From Athripsodes cinereus (lineage: Eukaryota > Arthropoda > Insecta > Trichoptera > Leptoceridae): a stretch of 64,000 nt of DNA. Below are positions 1 to 12,414 of this stretch, piece after piece. The translations under genes were made by a program, and so were the position numbers. The stretch's first letter is position 1. Every line of letters starts with the position of its first letter. The notes below the pieces were generated by a model. That model was given only the letters and a program-made list of their open reading frames with translations, searched no databases and was not told the DNA's origin. Where the stretch lies: positions 6,301,237-6,365,236 of the forward strand of contig OX388307.1 of the NCBI GenBank assembly GCA_947579605.1, in the 5' to 3' direction.

Positions 1-2716
1 AAAGGATGTAGCGATTTTATACAAATAACAACATTAAAAAAAAACTACGCGATTTTTTGTATAAAATAGATTCGCTATTATTTTACATGCCGTGAGAAAA
101 TCTTACGGATCAAACAAAAGAGCGACAGAATACATTATTATGAAGTATTGTCATCTTTTTTAAGACTTTTTTGTTGGTAGTTTTGTATACTTAATAAAAC
201 AATATTGTATGATTTTTTTACCTAGTTACAGGGATAATAATATCTATAATCTACATTTTTGACATTAGATGTCGTTAATGCTTACATCTGTTTACTTTTT
301 AGATGACTATTACAAATTTCGTTTCCGTTATTTGATTGATTTACCTACAATCAAGACACATATTATGTAGGTACTGATCCTCGATGTATTCATTTGATAT
401 CAACGCACTATAGCTTTTATGCCGAGACTAACCAGTTTATGTAAGTAGATCTATGCAACTTGGTCTAACAACACGATCTTTTATGAAATTGTAATGTAAT
501 GAAAGTGCACACTTTGACATAACATCCTATAGCTACCATACTGTAACGAATTCGAAGACGATCAATTTATTTTATTTAAATAAATATCCATTTCATTTTC
601 AGTTCTGGACTACAACCCCTTGTGGTCAAGCTCTTTGACAATATCAATGACTTTGTGAGTCGAAACCAGAGCAATCAATTATTATAAAAAAGGAGTAAAG
701 TGTGTGTTTTTAACATAAATTAATATGGGGTTTTACAAAATATAAGTAGGTAACTCGATCAATTACTTACATGTTTAGATTACTTGGTTTGCAAGGACCT
801 TATTTAGGAAGTGTTATAATATTCACTGCTGAATCAATTTAAATTGTTGGTTGGTTCCAATATGACAGTTTTTTCTTGTATGTGGTATTGGTTTAATACT
901 GAAAAACAAAGTTAGTTACATAAATATGGGATTGAATGGGAACAACTTTAAAAGTCATTGAATAAATTAAATATTAATATTAGAGCAATCAAAACAAAAC
1001 AGGTGTAAATGAATACATCACAAAATATTAGGCAAAGGGGTGAAATGAAATTAAAATGAAATAAAAACACGACATCTAATCTATGTAAATTAGTAGGGAA
1101 CACCTTATGCAAATTTTAGAGGGGGTTAACCCAATGGCACTATTCATTATGACAAGGTGTAAACATTCTTATAACATAACTCAGTGTAAAAGAATAGACC
1201 TGTTTGCGGAAATACATAGCACAGAACTATAATACGCGATAATATTAATAGGATAGCAATATTACGGTGTTTGTGTGTGTGTCCATGACCTATGTCTACA
1301 AATTCATTGTTAGGAGTGTTGGCCGTGTGTCGAGGACTTCTGTTCTGACTATTTGGAATTATTCAGCCTTGGTTTTCCGCTTTGTCGGATAACAATGAGG
1401 ATAACATAAAAAGCACACAACGTACGTATGTATGTATGTATGTGTGTGTGTATATCTCATATATTATAACCAATACACTTCTATGATGTGGAATGTGGAT
1501 GTTATACATTTCTACTAAATACTTACCTAATAATGTTATATACCTATAATAAATGCAAAACTCACGGATGGTACCTACATACATAGATAACGACCGGGGT
1601 CAATGATCTAAAAATGACTAATGATGGCATCGACACAAAAGAGGCATATTATGTACCTAGCAATAAGTAAATCAAATCTACACGATCAAACCCATTTTCA
1701 TAATGCAAATTGATTGCTATGGTGGAATATTATTAATCGAAAAGGTATGCATGTTATATTTATCTATACTATCGCTGCATACGTCACTAATGGGATGTCC
1801 AGTGTGAGAGCCTACCAGCAAGAGAGACAATATTTCTTGTATTTATTGGTGCTGTTGAGACGGTCTATGTACTGTGAAACTGCACCAAAATCAAATCGTT
1901 CCATCATTATTCGAATCAGACATTAAAATGTTGTTATTAACTAGAAAGGAGCCATCTGCTCACTTGTGTAAAAAGCTGATACCTAATGGTGGATAAATTA
2001 TAATATCTTGTTAAACAAATATTCAAATATAGGTAATTTGTACCAGCACCAGCACGCCCTCTCTAGCCTGTGACATATTAGGTAGGTATTATATATGTTA
2101 ATAATTATGTAAGTATCTACATCACTCAGTGTACAAGAATTTAGTACAATAGAACTATTAATTTTATTACTGACTTATGTGCGGCCAGTTAATTATCTAA
2201 TAGGAAATACATCATATATTATTTAATTTCTTGAACCTAGATTGTTATTGGTAATGGTTTGTTTGTCAAGTTCATTGCGCTCATTTTGCGGTGCCAAGAA
2301 TGCAAACCCCTAATAAAATTTACACTTTTTTTCTTCATTTAGACAAACCAACTGAATGTAAAATGTGATAAATTAAGTAACGAAAAATATAGAAACCATT
2401 TGAAACTTTAAAATTTGCACGTCACAACTAAATCGTTGTTAATTTACCTACCAATTCGAAGACTGCATTATTCACCAGACCCTTGAAACTAGACGGTCTA
2501 AAGAATGTTAAACGGAATCAATATATGAACATCCTGAACTCATAATATCATCACGATATCTCCCACAATAAGAATATCCATTGGATTTACTGCATGTGAT
2601 CAACCTCTCTATACCATAAATGCCATAAGTAAAACATAATAAAATGATTGCGATGTAAAAAAGTTATTGATAGAATGAAACAGGGAACATACACTGATAC
2701 AGTTTTCCACCAAAAC
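1..2716. other. gene-free AT-rich DNA
   Basis: No reading frame here resembles a known protein. Codon-free stretches alternate with A- and T-runs. The only structure I see is a short GTAT microsatellite near 1421 and, at about 640-690, a fragment containing GACTTTGTGAGTCGAAACC. That fragment matches the reverse complement of a repeat at about 15700. Confidence 0.6.
1421..1455. repeat. GTAT/GT microsatellite
   Basis: A run of GTAT units passes into GT units and then TAT. It is a simple-sequence repeat with no other feature attached. Confidence 0.85.
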
Positions 2717-2718
2717 TA

Positions 2719-2984
2719 CACTGAGAAAAATACTCAAAACGAATCATTGGTAGGTACCTACGTACTATCAGATTAGGACCAGAAATAGTACAAACGATTC
2801 ATTAGTACGAATCTATAATATTAACCTATCGCAAACAAGTCGTTGGTAAATTTACCAACAATTTGTTTGCGAAAAGTTAATATTATAGATTCGTACTAAC
2901 GAATCGTTTGTACTATCTCTGGTCCTAATATGATAGTACGTACCAATGATTCGTTGTGAAATTGCGTTAGTATTTTTCTCAGTG
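2719..2984. mobile_element. palindromic MITE, copy 1
   Basis: A 266-bp non-coding element that is almost entirely one imperfect palindrome. It begins CACTGAGAAAAATAC and ends with the inverse GTATTTTTCTCAGTG, and both arms share blocks such as GAATCATTGGTA, TTAGGACCAGA and TATAATATTAA. The centre is GGTAAATTTACC. TA dinucleotides flank it at 2717-2718 and 2985-2986, which fits a 2-bp target duplication as in Tc1/mariner-type elements. Further copies lie at 23128-23396, 55986-56251 and 60496-60754. It has no coding capacity and must be mobilised in trans. The superfamily assignment is inference from the TA flank only. Confidence 0.93.
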
Positions 2985-2986
2985 TA

Positions 2987-5900
2987 GGGTATTTCATGTA
3001 TATTACCAACTATAAACCATTAATAATATATTGTACACCGTAATATTTAGTAGGTATTTTTATAATATGTCCAAGTCATACATAATGTAAGTATAATATG
3101 TAGGAACTGTAGCTATACATAGTATATGTATGTGTATCATACCTATTTATATTATCATCAGATACCATTATGTTGATCATTAGGATACCTTTCTTGGAAT
3201 TCGTACGGGAATACTGGGAAGACGACGCGGCTCTTTGAATGCTAATAATAATAAACACATACATACATAATAATGCTAATGATCGGTCATATACATACCT
3301 ACATAGGTAGGCACCTATATGGATGATAATAATATGTATCATGTAAAATGATTACATATGTCGTAGACACGGCAGTCAACATCATCAGATGTGAAAACAA
3401 AACGTGGAAGGACGACCATCTTATCAGACAGCTGCTGGCTTTATTGTTTTGGCAACGTTACTAACCATAAACTACAGTATGTATGTAGAACGATTTAAGT
3501 TCACCCATCTAAATTTAATATCATCATTAGTTAATTTCATGATGGAATTTTTTATCGAACTTATTTTATTTCCTAATTTTCTATTGTTTAAATTTTATAA
3601 ATACTGCTTGGCTGTATCTAATTTCACGTTTCTTCTAATCGCCTGAAGATGGAGTCTAGAGTCTTCGAATACTAGTAAGCGTAGATAACGTGGAAGTTAA
3701 CTGAATAGTGTTTTTTTTCAATGCACCTTGAAATGGACTTCCAACAAGTACCTACCTACCTTCGGTCGATAACATCAAAATTCTATCTTATTTTATTTTA
3801 TATGGCAAAGTACCCGAAATGACATATTTTTCGTTTTATATCTCATACTGCAGATATCTAAAATATTGTTTAAGTATGAATGTTATCCGATATGCCTGTA
3901 ATCAGTCATAATTTATTATCAAACATCGGAATATGTTCATAGTTGTATTATGTTTTCGAGTCTGGATGACGACATCCTTAAAAGAGGTAGAAATGTAAGA
4001 GGATCAGATATAAACAGCAGTGGGCTTGGAAGAAGAATATTTTATACTCTATTAATTTATTTATTTTGTCAAACATCCACAAACAGGAAAACCAAGATGA
4101 AGAAATCGCAAACAATTAGCAAAACTCCCTTCCTCCTTTACATATATACCTACCCATGTTTTTTATATATGTTTGTAATATTGATTTATTAATATTGTGT
4201 TTGGTACCTATGTTTTGTTTTGTTATGATATTATACCTATGTAAAACAAATATTGTGTAAAAGGCAAATTAGCCGTAAATAAATAAATAAATAAAACTAA
4301 TAGCAGTATGTATTTCCAAAAGCTTATAAAAAAATGACAATCTATTTTTACGTATAACAATAGCTCCCTCTCAGAAGTACGAAGACCAGAGTAATCAACG
4401 TACAGGTGCTACTGTCCGAGCTAAGAAAATTGAAGTATTTAAAGTAGGTATAATATATGATACTCCAATTTCACACGTATATCAACATAAATAGTTTGAA
4501 TTTTTTTGGTTGAATTTAAGATTTAATCACATTTTCATATGATTGGAAATTTCAGTTAAGCTGGCAACATTGTAAAAAATGTACACAAAACAGTTTAAAA
4601 ATATTGCAAGAATAAAACGCATCGTACATGTAAGTATCTGATGAAACAGGTTGGAAAACGAGAAGATCATAAAATAAATAATGATGAAAAAGTTTGAGTG
4701 GGAGTCCTTATCCATCTCTCACTGCAGCAGGATGAAATAAACGAAATGTAATAGTACCTACTACACATAAATGTATGTGTGTTCTTATTTCATTTTATTA
4801 TACCTGAGGCTACCAACACAATGATGGGAGTGTCAGATTACCAATACACCCACACGTTTCAATCAAATACGTATTCGTACAACAATATAAGATGTATTAG
4901 TATTTTATAGACCCTTTGTGATGGTACGTTTATTCATTTTATTTTATACATTTTTTTATTTAAAGGACGCGAATCTCTCTGCAGTTTGTTTTGTTTTGTT
5001 AGCAAAGAATAAAAAGATGCAAGAATCTATAGGCAAGTCTGAACTAAGAACGTTATTTTTCACAGGTCTGGGATTTGTTAAATAAATCAGTTATAATTTC
5101 ACAATGAATAATAAGTATAATTTATACATTAGCTTAATGTATATTCATCGCGAGTTCACTGGCTGCCCCACTTGAGGGATGTTCCAAGATGGTATAGATC
5201 GATAGATAGATATGCTCCCGATGATAATTGATTTCCATTATTTCGACTACCGCCAATTATACTGTGAAAATACAAAACACTCAGTACTTATTACGTTTAG
5301 AATATTACAATATTTTTTATTGTTTAACCGAGCTTAGGCACAACTTGCAGATGACATAACTAATCAGACATCTCTATTGGAGAACCATGTAAACATAATG
5401 TAAAATTGTGCAAAATCTAATTGAAAGAAGCGAGAAAGACATTGCAAATTAACCAATATATTTCACGTTTTATGTTAAATGTGACTGTTTTTCAAATATG
5501 TTCGAATCATCTCTCCACTAGGGATGCTAAACAAGAGCAGCACAGGGTACAATAACTCGAGTATGTTATATTATGTTATTCTGATGAGACCAGACCTCTA
5601 CTACAACCTCCGCAACCTCTTATGTTCTACGGATCTTTGAGGGGTCAACAACCGTGGTTCCTTTATTTTTATATAATACAATATATTCACAGTACCTGCT
5701 CAACAAACGAAATTTTATAATAGACATGTGAATATCACACAAACAATGAAGATAAAAAAAATACTGCATATTAGAAGGTAGATATATAGAACATAATAAT
5801 AATGTGCAAAAATGTTGAATCTATGACAAATGATTACGATAGATGACTATGATAAGTTCATCCGCGACCTTTGTATCGAAGAATAATTATATAACTAACA

Positions 5901-6041
5901 TAAGTAATGGAAATCTCACAATAATAAAAAATGATTACTTTATTGTTTTATTACGTACAAGCGTATGTAACCCGGCATCGCTCGGGTTTAATTAAATAGA
6001 AAACCTTGCAAATACATGGGTTAAACCAACAAAATCTTATT
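2987..6041. other. mostly unannotated AT-rich DNA
   Basis: No protein gene is recognised. The open frame at about 3950-4192 has no family resemblance that I can see. It lies just upstream of a LINE-like 3' tail (4255-4296), so it could be a decayed LINE end, but I cannot show that. At 5154-5196 there is a short piece of the abundant SINE-like family (CCCCACTTGAGGGAT). Around 3645-3680 a CTGAAGATGG...TCTTCGAA motif occurs, probably repeat-derived. Confidence 0.5.
4255..4296 (+). repeat. LINE/SINE 3' tail with AAAT repeats
   Basis: The sequence GTAAAAGGCAAATTAGCCGT is followed by AAAT repeats. The AAGGC...GCCGT hairpin before an AAAT tail is the same 3' terminus seen, in reverse, on the LINE at 46908-46960 and, forward, on the SINE at 44085-44366. 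I read this as the 3' end of a truncated retroposed copy. How far it extends 5' is unknown. Confidence 0.6.
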
Positions 6042-6710
6042 GAAAAAAATGAAGCACATGGATAAAAGAAGTAAAATGCTCTTCCCAATGAGAAAACTTA
6101 ATTTTTGACTCCCTACATGCCCATATTTAAGCAACAATAAATAGGTAGGTACCTACATCATAAAAAGCATTGCAAATCTCTACTTAATGAAAAATCTTGA
6201 AGTTTGATACCTCACATGCCCATATTTAGGTAAAAAAAAATAGGTAGGTACCTACATCGAAAAAAGTGCTAAAAACCTCTTCCCAATGAAAAATCATGAA
6301 GTTTGATACCTCACATGCCCATATTTAGGTAAAAAATAGGTAGGTACCTACATCGAAAAAAGTGCTAAAAACTTCTTCCCAATGAAAAATCTTGAAGTTT
6401 GACACCTCACATGCCCACATTTATGTAAAAAAATAATAAGTAGGTACCTACATGGAAAAAAGTACTAAAAACCTCGTCGCGATGAAAAAGCTTGAAGTTA
6501 AGAAATCCCACATATTGGTAGGTACCTACATGGAAAAAGTGCTAAAAACCTCTTCCAAATGAAAAATATGTGAGCTCGACACCCCGAACGCTCATATTTT
6601 ATTTAGAAAAATAGGCGGGTACCTACGTGCAAAAACTACTAAAAAACTTCATCTTAATGTAAAAACTCGAAGATTGTCATCCCAAATTTCTATAAGAAAA
6701 AAAGGGTAAA
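6042..6710. repeat. ~99-bp minisatellite, about 6-7 units
   Basis: A tandem array with units starting at the motif CATGCCCATATTTA near 6116, 6215, 6314 and 6410, with degenerate units near 6510, 6590 and 6680. The period is 99, 99 and 96 bp in the well-preserved middle. Each unit carries an internal palindrome GTAGGTACCTAC, then AAAAAGTGCTAAAAACCTCTTCCCAATGAAAAAT and a CTTGAAGTTTGA block. Similarity is highest among units 2-4 and decays outward. No open frame runs through the array. Confidence 0.9.
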
Positions 6711-7480
6711 TATCCCATTTCGCGAAAAAATTGTAGGCACATTAATGTTAAAATATAATTGTCCACATTCGAATTTGTATTTTTGGTTTGCAGTACATAA
6801 ATGGGTATTTGAGAGATTTGCTATGAAATTAAAAAAAGTCAAGAATAAATTGTCACCTATGTACTCTATATTCCCAAATAAACCTTAAAAAATGGATTAT
6901 CTGCATCCTTCAATATTCAAGAATATTTAACTATCAAATATTTCATAATGCATGTAAAAAATATTAGGTGAAAATAAATAGGTTCCCACTCATTGAAAAA
7001 TCATTTAACATTATTTATGGATTTTATAGGTAAAACTATTATTATTCTACAGTTTAGTTTTCTATGGTTTCATAATGTCTTCCATTATGAAAATAGCCCA
7101 ATATGTCAAAAATATGCAATTTTTATTCACGTAATTCAAGAGCTTTTCTCATTAGCAAACACAATATTTTATTACGAAAATAAACCCTAATTATTTAGTT
7201 TCAGAATTGTTGTGTTTATTGTTACATCCATTTTGAAATTAATTCAATACAATGAAAAATGTTTGACTGTGAATATTGCTCTTTACTAAACCTTGCATAT
7301 ATTCTTCATACATTTTGTGGCTAATTTTGTGACATAGTCGCATTAAAATTAAAATATCTTTATCAATATGTAAGATATTTTAAATGTTTTTAGCCTTAAA
7401 CCTGCCCAGAAGATGAGACCTCGTATAGAGTATATTATTTTACTTCGGTCTTTCCTAATTTCCGAGTCCATTAAGGACAT
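6711..7480. other. no recognisable feature
   Basis: AT-rich sequence without a recognisable gene. The short open frame near 6993-7190 is AT-driven and shows no family resemblance. Confidence 0.5.
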
Positions 7481-7515
7481 ACGTACATACATACATACAT
7501 ACATACATACATACG
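7481..7515. repeat. ACAT microsatellite
   Basis: About eight consecutive CATA/ACAT units. They abut a LINE-type 3' end immediately downstream. Confidence 0.9.
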
Positions 7516-7698
7516 AACGGACTCAAATATTTATGTGTGGATTATTGTTGGGTATCTTTATATTAGTTAGTATACGGTTAGATGGAAGAAATAACTAATA
7601 TGGTGATAATCTCGTCATTGCATACCATCATTACATTTTTATATGTAAGTTGATTTAGTTATGTAATTGATTATGAGCAAAATTAAATAAATAAAAAA
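7516..7698 (+). mobile_element. LINE 3' end fragment (GGTTAGATGGAAGAAAT family)
   Basis: This non-coding stretch contains GGTTAGATGGAAGAAATAAC followed by a GGTGATAATCTCGTCATTGC block and an AAATAAATAAAA tail. The same order is seen at 41448-41590. It parallels the other LINE 3' end family here (GGTTAGTTGGAAGATATCGC...GATAAACTCGCCC), so I take it as a truncated non-LTR retrotransposon 3'UTR. No coding part remains. Confidence 0.65.
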
Positions 7699-8120
7699 AA
7701 TATTATAGTATATCTTAGTTGCACTAGATATAAATGTACACCTTTCTATATAATGAGTTACTTTGTTCTAAAACATTATGCATTGAACTAAACTGGATTC
7801 CCTTCTCCATTCCTTCCCTTCCTCTCTCTATAATTATTTTATTTATATTGTGCTGTTAAACCATCCATGTTTTAGGTTCTATAAATGTCGATGACAATAG
7901 CATTATATCCTTTGTCCAAGCTGATGATTCTATTGAAAAAAAATTACAACTGAATGATACTTTCATAGATTTTTGTACCTGCAGCTGTTAACTTACATTT
8001 TGGATGTTTTTTCTATCAATTTTTTTTCAATCATATTTTTTAATCATGTAAAATTGCTCTGCCAGCTGATGCAGTGTGAGATGATAAATAAAATAATAAT
8101 AAAACGGTAGAAAATTAATG

Positions 8121-8600
8121 AATAATTAAACACAGTGGATTGGCGTCACTTAATAAGTCAAAAGACATATCACAATGTAATACCATACTTTACATACTAC
8201 CCCATGCCGTATCACAAGTGGGGTAGGCGGTTCGGAGACAGTTCAGAACGCCATACTGATTTTTCCGTATATACATTCACCTATCACTTGTTCCACATTC
8301 ATACTAATTTTCATACATGCACGCCGATACGTAACACTTTTTGATACTGTCTGTCTTTGAGAATTTGATCCACGTGATCAACCCACTCAATTCTAGGACG
8401 TCTGCGCTTTTTCACACCCTCTCTTTCAGACAGATAAGTACATGATCTTCGTCATCCTTTCATCATCCATACGCTCTACATGTCCTGTAGATACATTGTA
8501 ATTTATTTATACGCATACTATTCACAACACTCCTCTTGCATCCACCCATTCCTCTGATATCCACATCGATATAGTACGTTCACATTATATTACTCTTATT
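8121..8600 (-). pseudogene. decayed LINE C-terminal coding fragment
   Basis: Read on the minus strand, this region encodes a broken C-terminal tail of the kind found in RTE-like non-LTR retrotransposons. Around 8460-8490 it reads VERMDDERMTKIMYLS, and after a frame change at 8350-8425 it reads REGVKKRRRPRIEWVDHV. Further 3' (8190-8300 in window coordinates) comes a stretch ending in a CCGAACCGCCTACCCCAC block typical of these element ends. The basic GRPR-like motif followed by W-V-D-H is the recognisable signature. Reverse transcriptase and endonuclease domains are absent, and frames are broken by at least one shift and several stops. It is a 5'-truncated dead copy. The clade name is inference. 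Confidence 0.7.
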
Positions 8601-9590
8601 TAATTACGCATTCTTAGGGATTATAAAAACAGAAAATTTGTTTGCATTCCCATAAATGAATTATAATTTATTGTTGAAATTGATATCCACATGCGGAATA
8701 ATCGTAATGAAAAACCGATCCTGAATGTCTTAACATTAATTTGACGACTTGCATGTTTGTCGGATGTAATATTGATAGGCTGGATACAACGCTTGTGGGA
8801 AATTCCCTGATGAATATATAGGTGTGTATGTAAAAACTGTATTTTGGAATCTGCCAAAACAGAATCTATTAGTTTGACTGGCTTGATCGGGTGATGGAAT
8901 CGTAGTCTCGATTACAAAATTTACAATATTTATCTAGATAATATCTACTAAATATAATATATTGTATATCTAGATAGCATATTATATAAGTAACGTTCAG
9001 CATTGTTTAGTGTGAGCATTGATTTTAATACCACGTTCAAATATAAGATCTCTAATCATTCCAATCCGTGCCAATAAACTTTGGGTTAGTTGCAAGACAT
9101 CACGCTTTTTCGATAAATTTGTCCTCTGTAAGTATATTGTCTGTGATACTGGAAAACTTACAGAAAAGAGTGGGAGATTTATTCTTTACCGGGGACTTGA
9201 CAGGATATTTCATATAGTAATAATAGTCATAATAACATTACAATAATTTTATAATACACAGATAACTATATTATATCAACACTATGTGTTATATATATAC
9301 CTACTATGTCTGAGTGTCTGATACGAGGTAGTGTAGTATGACGATTATTTCGCAATGTGCATCAGTTAGTTGTATAGATATATTATAGAGGCATGTTGTT
9401 ATGGCTGTATAGTATGTATTATTATGTATGTATAGGTGTGTACGGTGTACGTTATAAGTACGTTACGTACTGCTACTTACACTGCCAGCCAACCTTCGAA
9501 CAACAGCACTGCGCAATCTTGTCTGGCGGTTGGCTAGACGAACTACACGGTGACTAAGAAAACACGTTATAGTAAATATTACAAATTTAT

Positions 9591-9626
9591 AAATTGGTAA
9601 TTACCTATCTAGGTAATTACCAATTT
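9591..9626. repeat. perfect 16-bp inverted repeat
   Basis: AAATTGGTAATTACCT and its exact reverse complement flank the 4-base loop ATCT. The arms also contain the local TTAC/GTAA motif. It could be a remnant of a foldback element or a simple extruding hairpin. No terminal duplication is visible. Confidence 0.9.
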
Positions 9627-10942
9627 AATAAAAGTATGTATGATGTTTCTAAGACAAAATCACATCACTGTAAAGTAGCAAATTTGTGTGTGGATTTGAT
9701 TTATAAAATACTCTTTCAATAAATTAAACACATGAAATTATCATTTATAAGACTTAAAAAAGACAACGTCGCCTGATTTGGTAGAGCCCTGGACGGAACT
9801 TGTACCTACAACTCAACCTTATCGCGAGATGTCTTTTGCTCAATTAATTTTCTTTATAAATGATTATTCATAACTAATATTTTTTTTAATGAAATTAAAT
9901 GTGTCAATCAATCGATCTCGTCTTACTACCTAGACACCGATACAGTGTTTTTTAGGCTTTTACAAACTTTATTTATTATCAAAATATTTTTCGTTAACAG
10001 ACGGATTCGTTTTACTAAGTATACGCGGAAAATATAGTAAATAAAAAAATATTATGATAACAAAAACATGGGAAAAGATCAACAAATTTATGGATAAAAA
10101 AAAACAAGTTTTGTTTTCTTGTACACAGTTGACAATGTGTCAACTAAATGTAATGAAATAAATGTAATAAAGGATCTAAACGTCTTTGTTATCTCCGTTT
10201 CGTTTCACAATATTCACTACTTATCTATATTATTTACTTTCCTGTCTGAAGGATAAATAATCACTAGACTTAGACTATAGCAATCAGTACTCAGGAGGAG
10301 AGTGTATTTACTCAGGCCAGGCGGCGGTGGTGATAAGGGATTTGTATTACATATAATATTATATCACATCGACTATGCTAAAATAAATTCAGGACATACA
10401 CATAATAATATATGTACCGTTTTTGCTGATAAGGACTGTCTGGACGAGTGTCAATGTTAAAATATATAAACTTATTTGAATTACATTTGGATAAACCGCA
10501 AATTTATATTATTTAGCTTGTGGTTTACATTACTAAATATTACCGTCCAGACATTCTGTTTTCATCTTCAGCATACCTGATTATGAAAATTCCACTAACT
10601 TGTTTAAACCTTTGATCAGGTCACTCATTATTTGTTAACATTATCAAATTTTCAATCGGTACAATTTTGCCAAATCTGTACCATTTTTTACCCCTTTCTG
10701 GCGACGAAAAATTATGATTTTTGTTGCACAAGTATTTGAGAATTTGAGTAATGTCGAAAAACGAGATGGTTTGATAATGTAAGGAATATAGCAGGAAGGG
10801 AGTGTATGAAGTACGCCTGAAATAGAAACGAATGTAAAATTAAACAAATGACAAACATACGTTATGAAAATATACTCTAAAAAGAGCAAAAATAAGATAC
10901 ATTGTCTTAGTTCTAGCTATTTACACATTACATTGAAAGACC

Positions 10943-11060
10943 TGATATCGCAGAAGTCTGGCGACTTCCATTTATCCGAATTCTACACTTAGCAAACCTT
11001 GTCCACACCAGTGTTGCCATAGTGGGCAACCTGAAGAGCTGGCCGGTTAAAATAGCAATT
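10943..11060. repeat. dispersed repeat, copy 1
   Basis: It contains GAAGTCTGGCGACTTCCATTTATCCGA and, further on, GGGCAACCTGAAGAGCTGGCCGG. The same blocks in the same order recur at 32920-33040 (GAAGTCTGTGGACTTCC, then AAGGGCTCGCCGG). The GAAGTC...GACTTC pair forms a small hairpin. The family is unknown to me; a retroposon 3' region is possible. Confidence 0.6.
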
Positions 11061-11943
11061 TATCGCAATTCAACGATCAAACAAATGATATTATAATATC
11101 TAAACAAATAAATAATTGACAATGGGCAAGTAATGGTTCCATCATTTTGATAACTATCATCACATAATTAATCGAGAGCGAAAGTGAAACGCGAATGTGT
11201 AAAGAGGAAAAGAGGGCGACCTTTTCCAAGTCTCAAATGTATTATAGACCTGCCAGTAGATTGTAGTATGTATCGAGATACCATCACTCTTTGTTTGTGA
11301 CTGTATTGTGACGTAGCAGAGCAGCCAATATTAACATTGACCCAAACAGTCCGTCCAAGGATGTCTCGAACAGAGCTATTACCTTCAACGTTAACACAGA
11401 TTTCGATCACATATTTATGTACAAATTTAAAAACTTATATTGAGTTATGTATTACCACTACCAATCCAATGCCTTATACCATATATCCCATACAACAAAT
11501 TAAAATATAAATATTTATTTATTTAAAATATTTCACAATTTGAATGCATAAATACAAAATTATATTAATTACAATTAAACAATAATTTATAATTTATTCC
11601 TACATATTTAAACAGGGCTCGTGCTTCTAGGGATTATGCGGATACTTTTTTATTTAATAAAATCGATTAACCATCACAAATACATAAACAAAATGAGATT
11701 GTACATCGATATGCAAATGTAAAACAAAGAGAATATCTTATTTGTACCAGAAAGATAAGTGACGTATACCTATATCCGTTGCTGAGTACACCAAGATTTC
11801 TTTTTTTAATTAGGCAATCCATCCCATGGAGTGATTTATTAATAAACCATGAATTAGTAATTCATCATAAAAACATTTTATAAAAAAAAGTCGTCTTATA
11901 CATTAGGAGAAATTGAAGCAAGTGTTTTCCTTTCGTATATATT

Positions 11944-12030
11944 AAACAATATGTGAGAGACGTATTTCATTTCTACTTATTAAGATTGATAATGACTTAA
12001 AGAGTGGAAAGACGTCTCCCTTGTACTGTT
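11944..12030. repeat. foldback-like repeat, copy 1
   Basis: An imperfect inverted repeat bounded by GAGAGACGTATTTC and GAAAGACGTCTC, with GATTGATAATGACTTAAAG inside. The layout matches 13268-13356 (GAGAGATATATTTCGAC...GTCGAAAGGTGTCTC, with TCATTATCAATCATTGAC inside), so the two are probably diverged copies of one short element. Confidence 0.55.
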
Positions 12031-12310
12031 AAATCTGTAGCGGAAGGAAAAGCCTATTTCAATTCATCCAATTATGACTTGTAATAAATTATTTAATATT
12101 GCAATGATTTAGAAGGAGAGGGGAATGTATACTACATATACATATAGAAAAATCATTAGAGCAATATCTCTACAATAAGTTCTGCAACTTATTATCTAAT
12201 AATGTATATAAAAAAATATATGAGCTTTTGCATATTCCTTCAAGGTTCGTAAAACCTAACGTAAAAGGCAATTATTAACATCTACAATTCTGAATGTATT
12301 ATTTTTAATC

Positions 12311-12414
12311 GGCACGAAGAGAACAATCCACATGCTTATTGCAGTCCGTTGGCTACTCAACTTGTTGGAAATGCCATGAGGGTATTGTAGCAGTAGTAGT
12401 AGTAGTAACAGGAT
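12311..12414 (+). mobile_element. SINE-like family (CCCAC hairpin), 3' part
   Basis: It matches the 3' third of the family whose near-complete copy is at 31789-32046: a CGGCACGAAGAGAACAA block, CTGGCTAC-like text, an eroded CAACTTGTTGG hairpin, GCCATGAGGGTATTG and a tail of AGT units. It is truncated at its 5' end, as retroposons usually are. Confidence 0.75.

Larger units (their letters stand above)
8601..12310. other. gene-free, scattered repeat fragments
   Basis: No coding gene is recognised. At 9088-9136 there is a degraded copy of the LINE 3' end family (GGGTTAGTTGCAAGACATC...CGATAAATTTGTCC). At 9160-9200 comes the reversed 5' end of the abundant SINE-like family (GAGTGGGAGA...TCTTTACCGGGGAC). 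Around 11180-11270 a plus-strand frame reads KRECVKRKRGRPFPSL, possibly another LINE tail remnant, but this is weak. An A/T-rich TTTA stretch near 11511 may be a reversed retroelement tail. Confidence 0.45.

Noticed and set aside
6042..6710. CRISPR array
   Set aside because: The whole ~99-bp unit repeats without unique spacers, and the genome is eukaryotic. It is a minisatellite.
7481..7515. Telomeric repeat
   Set aside because: The unit is ACAT, not the TTAGG expected for most insects; ordinary microsatellite.
9478..9537. MITE with CCAGCCAACC/GGTTGGCTAG ends
   Set aside because: The inverted match is only about 10 bp, with no flanking duplication and no second copy in the window.
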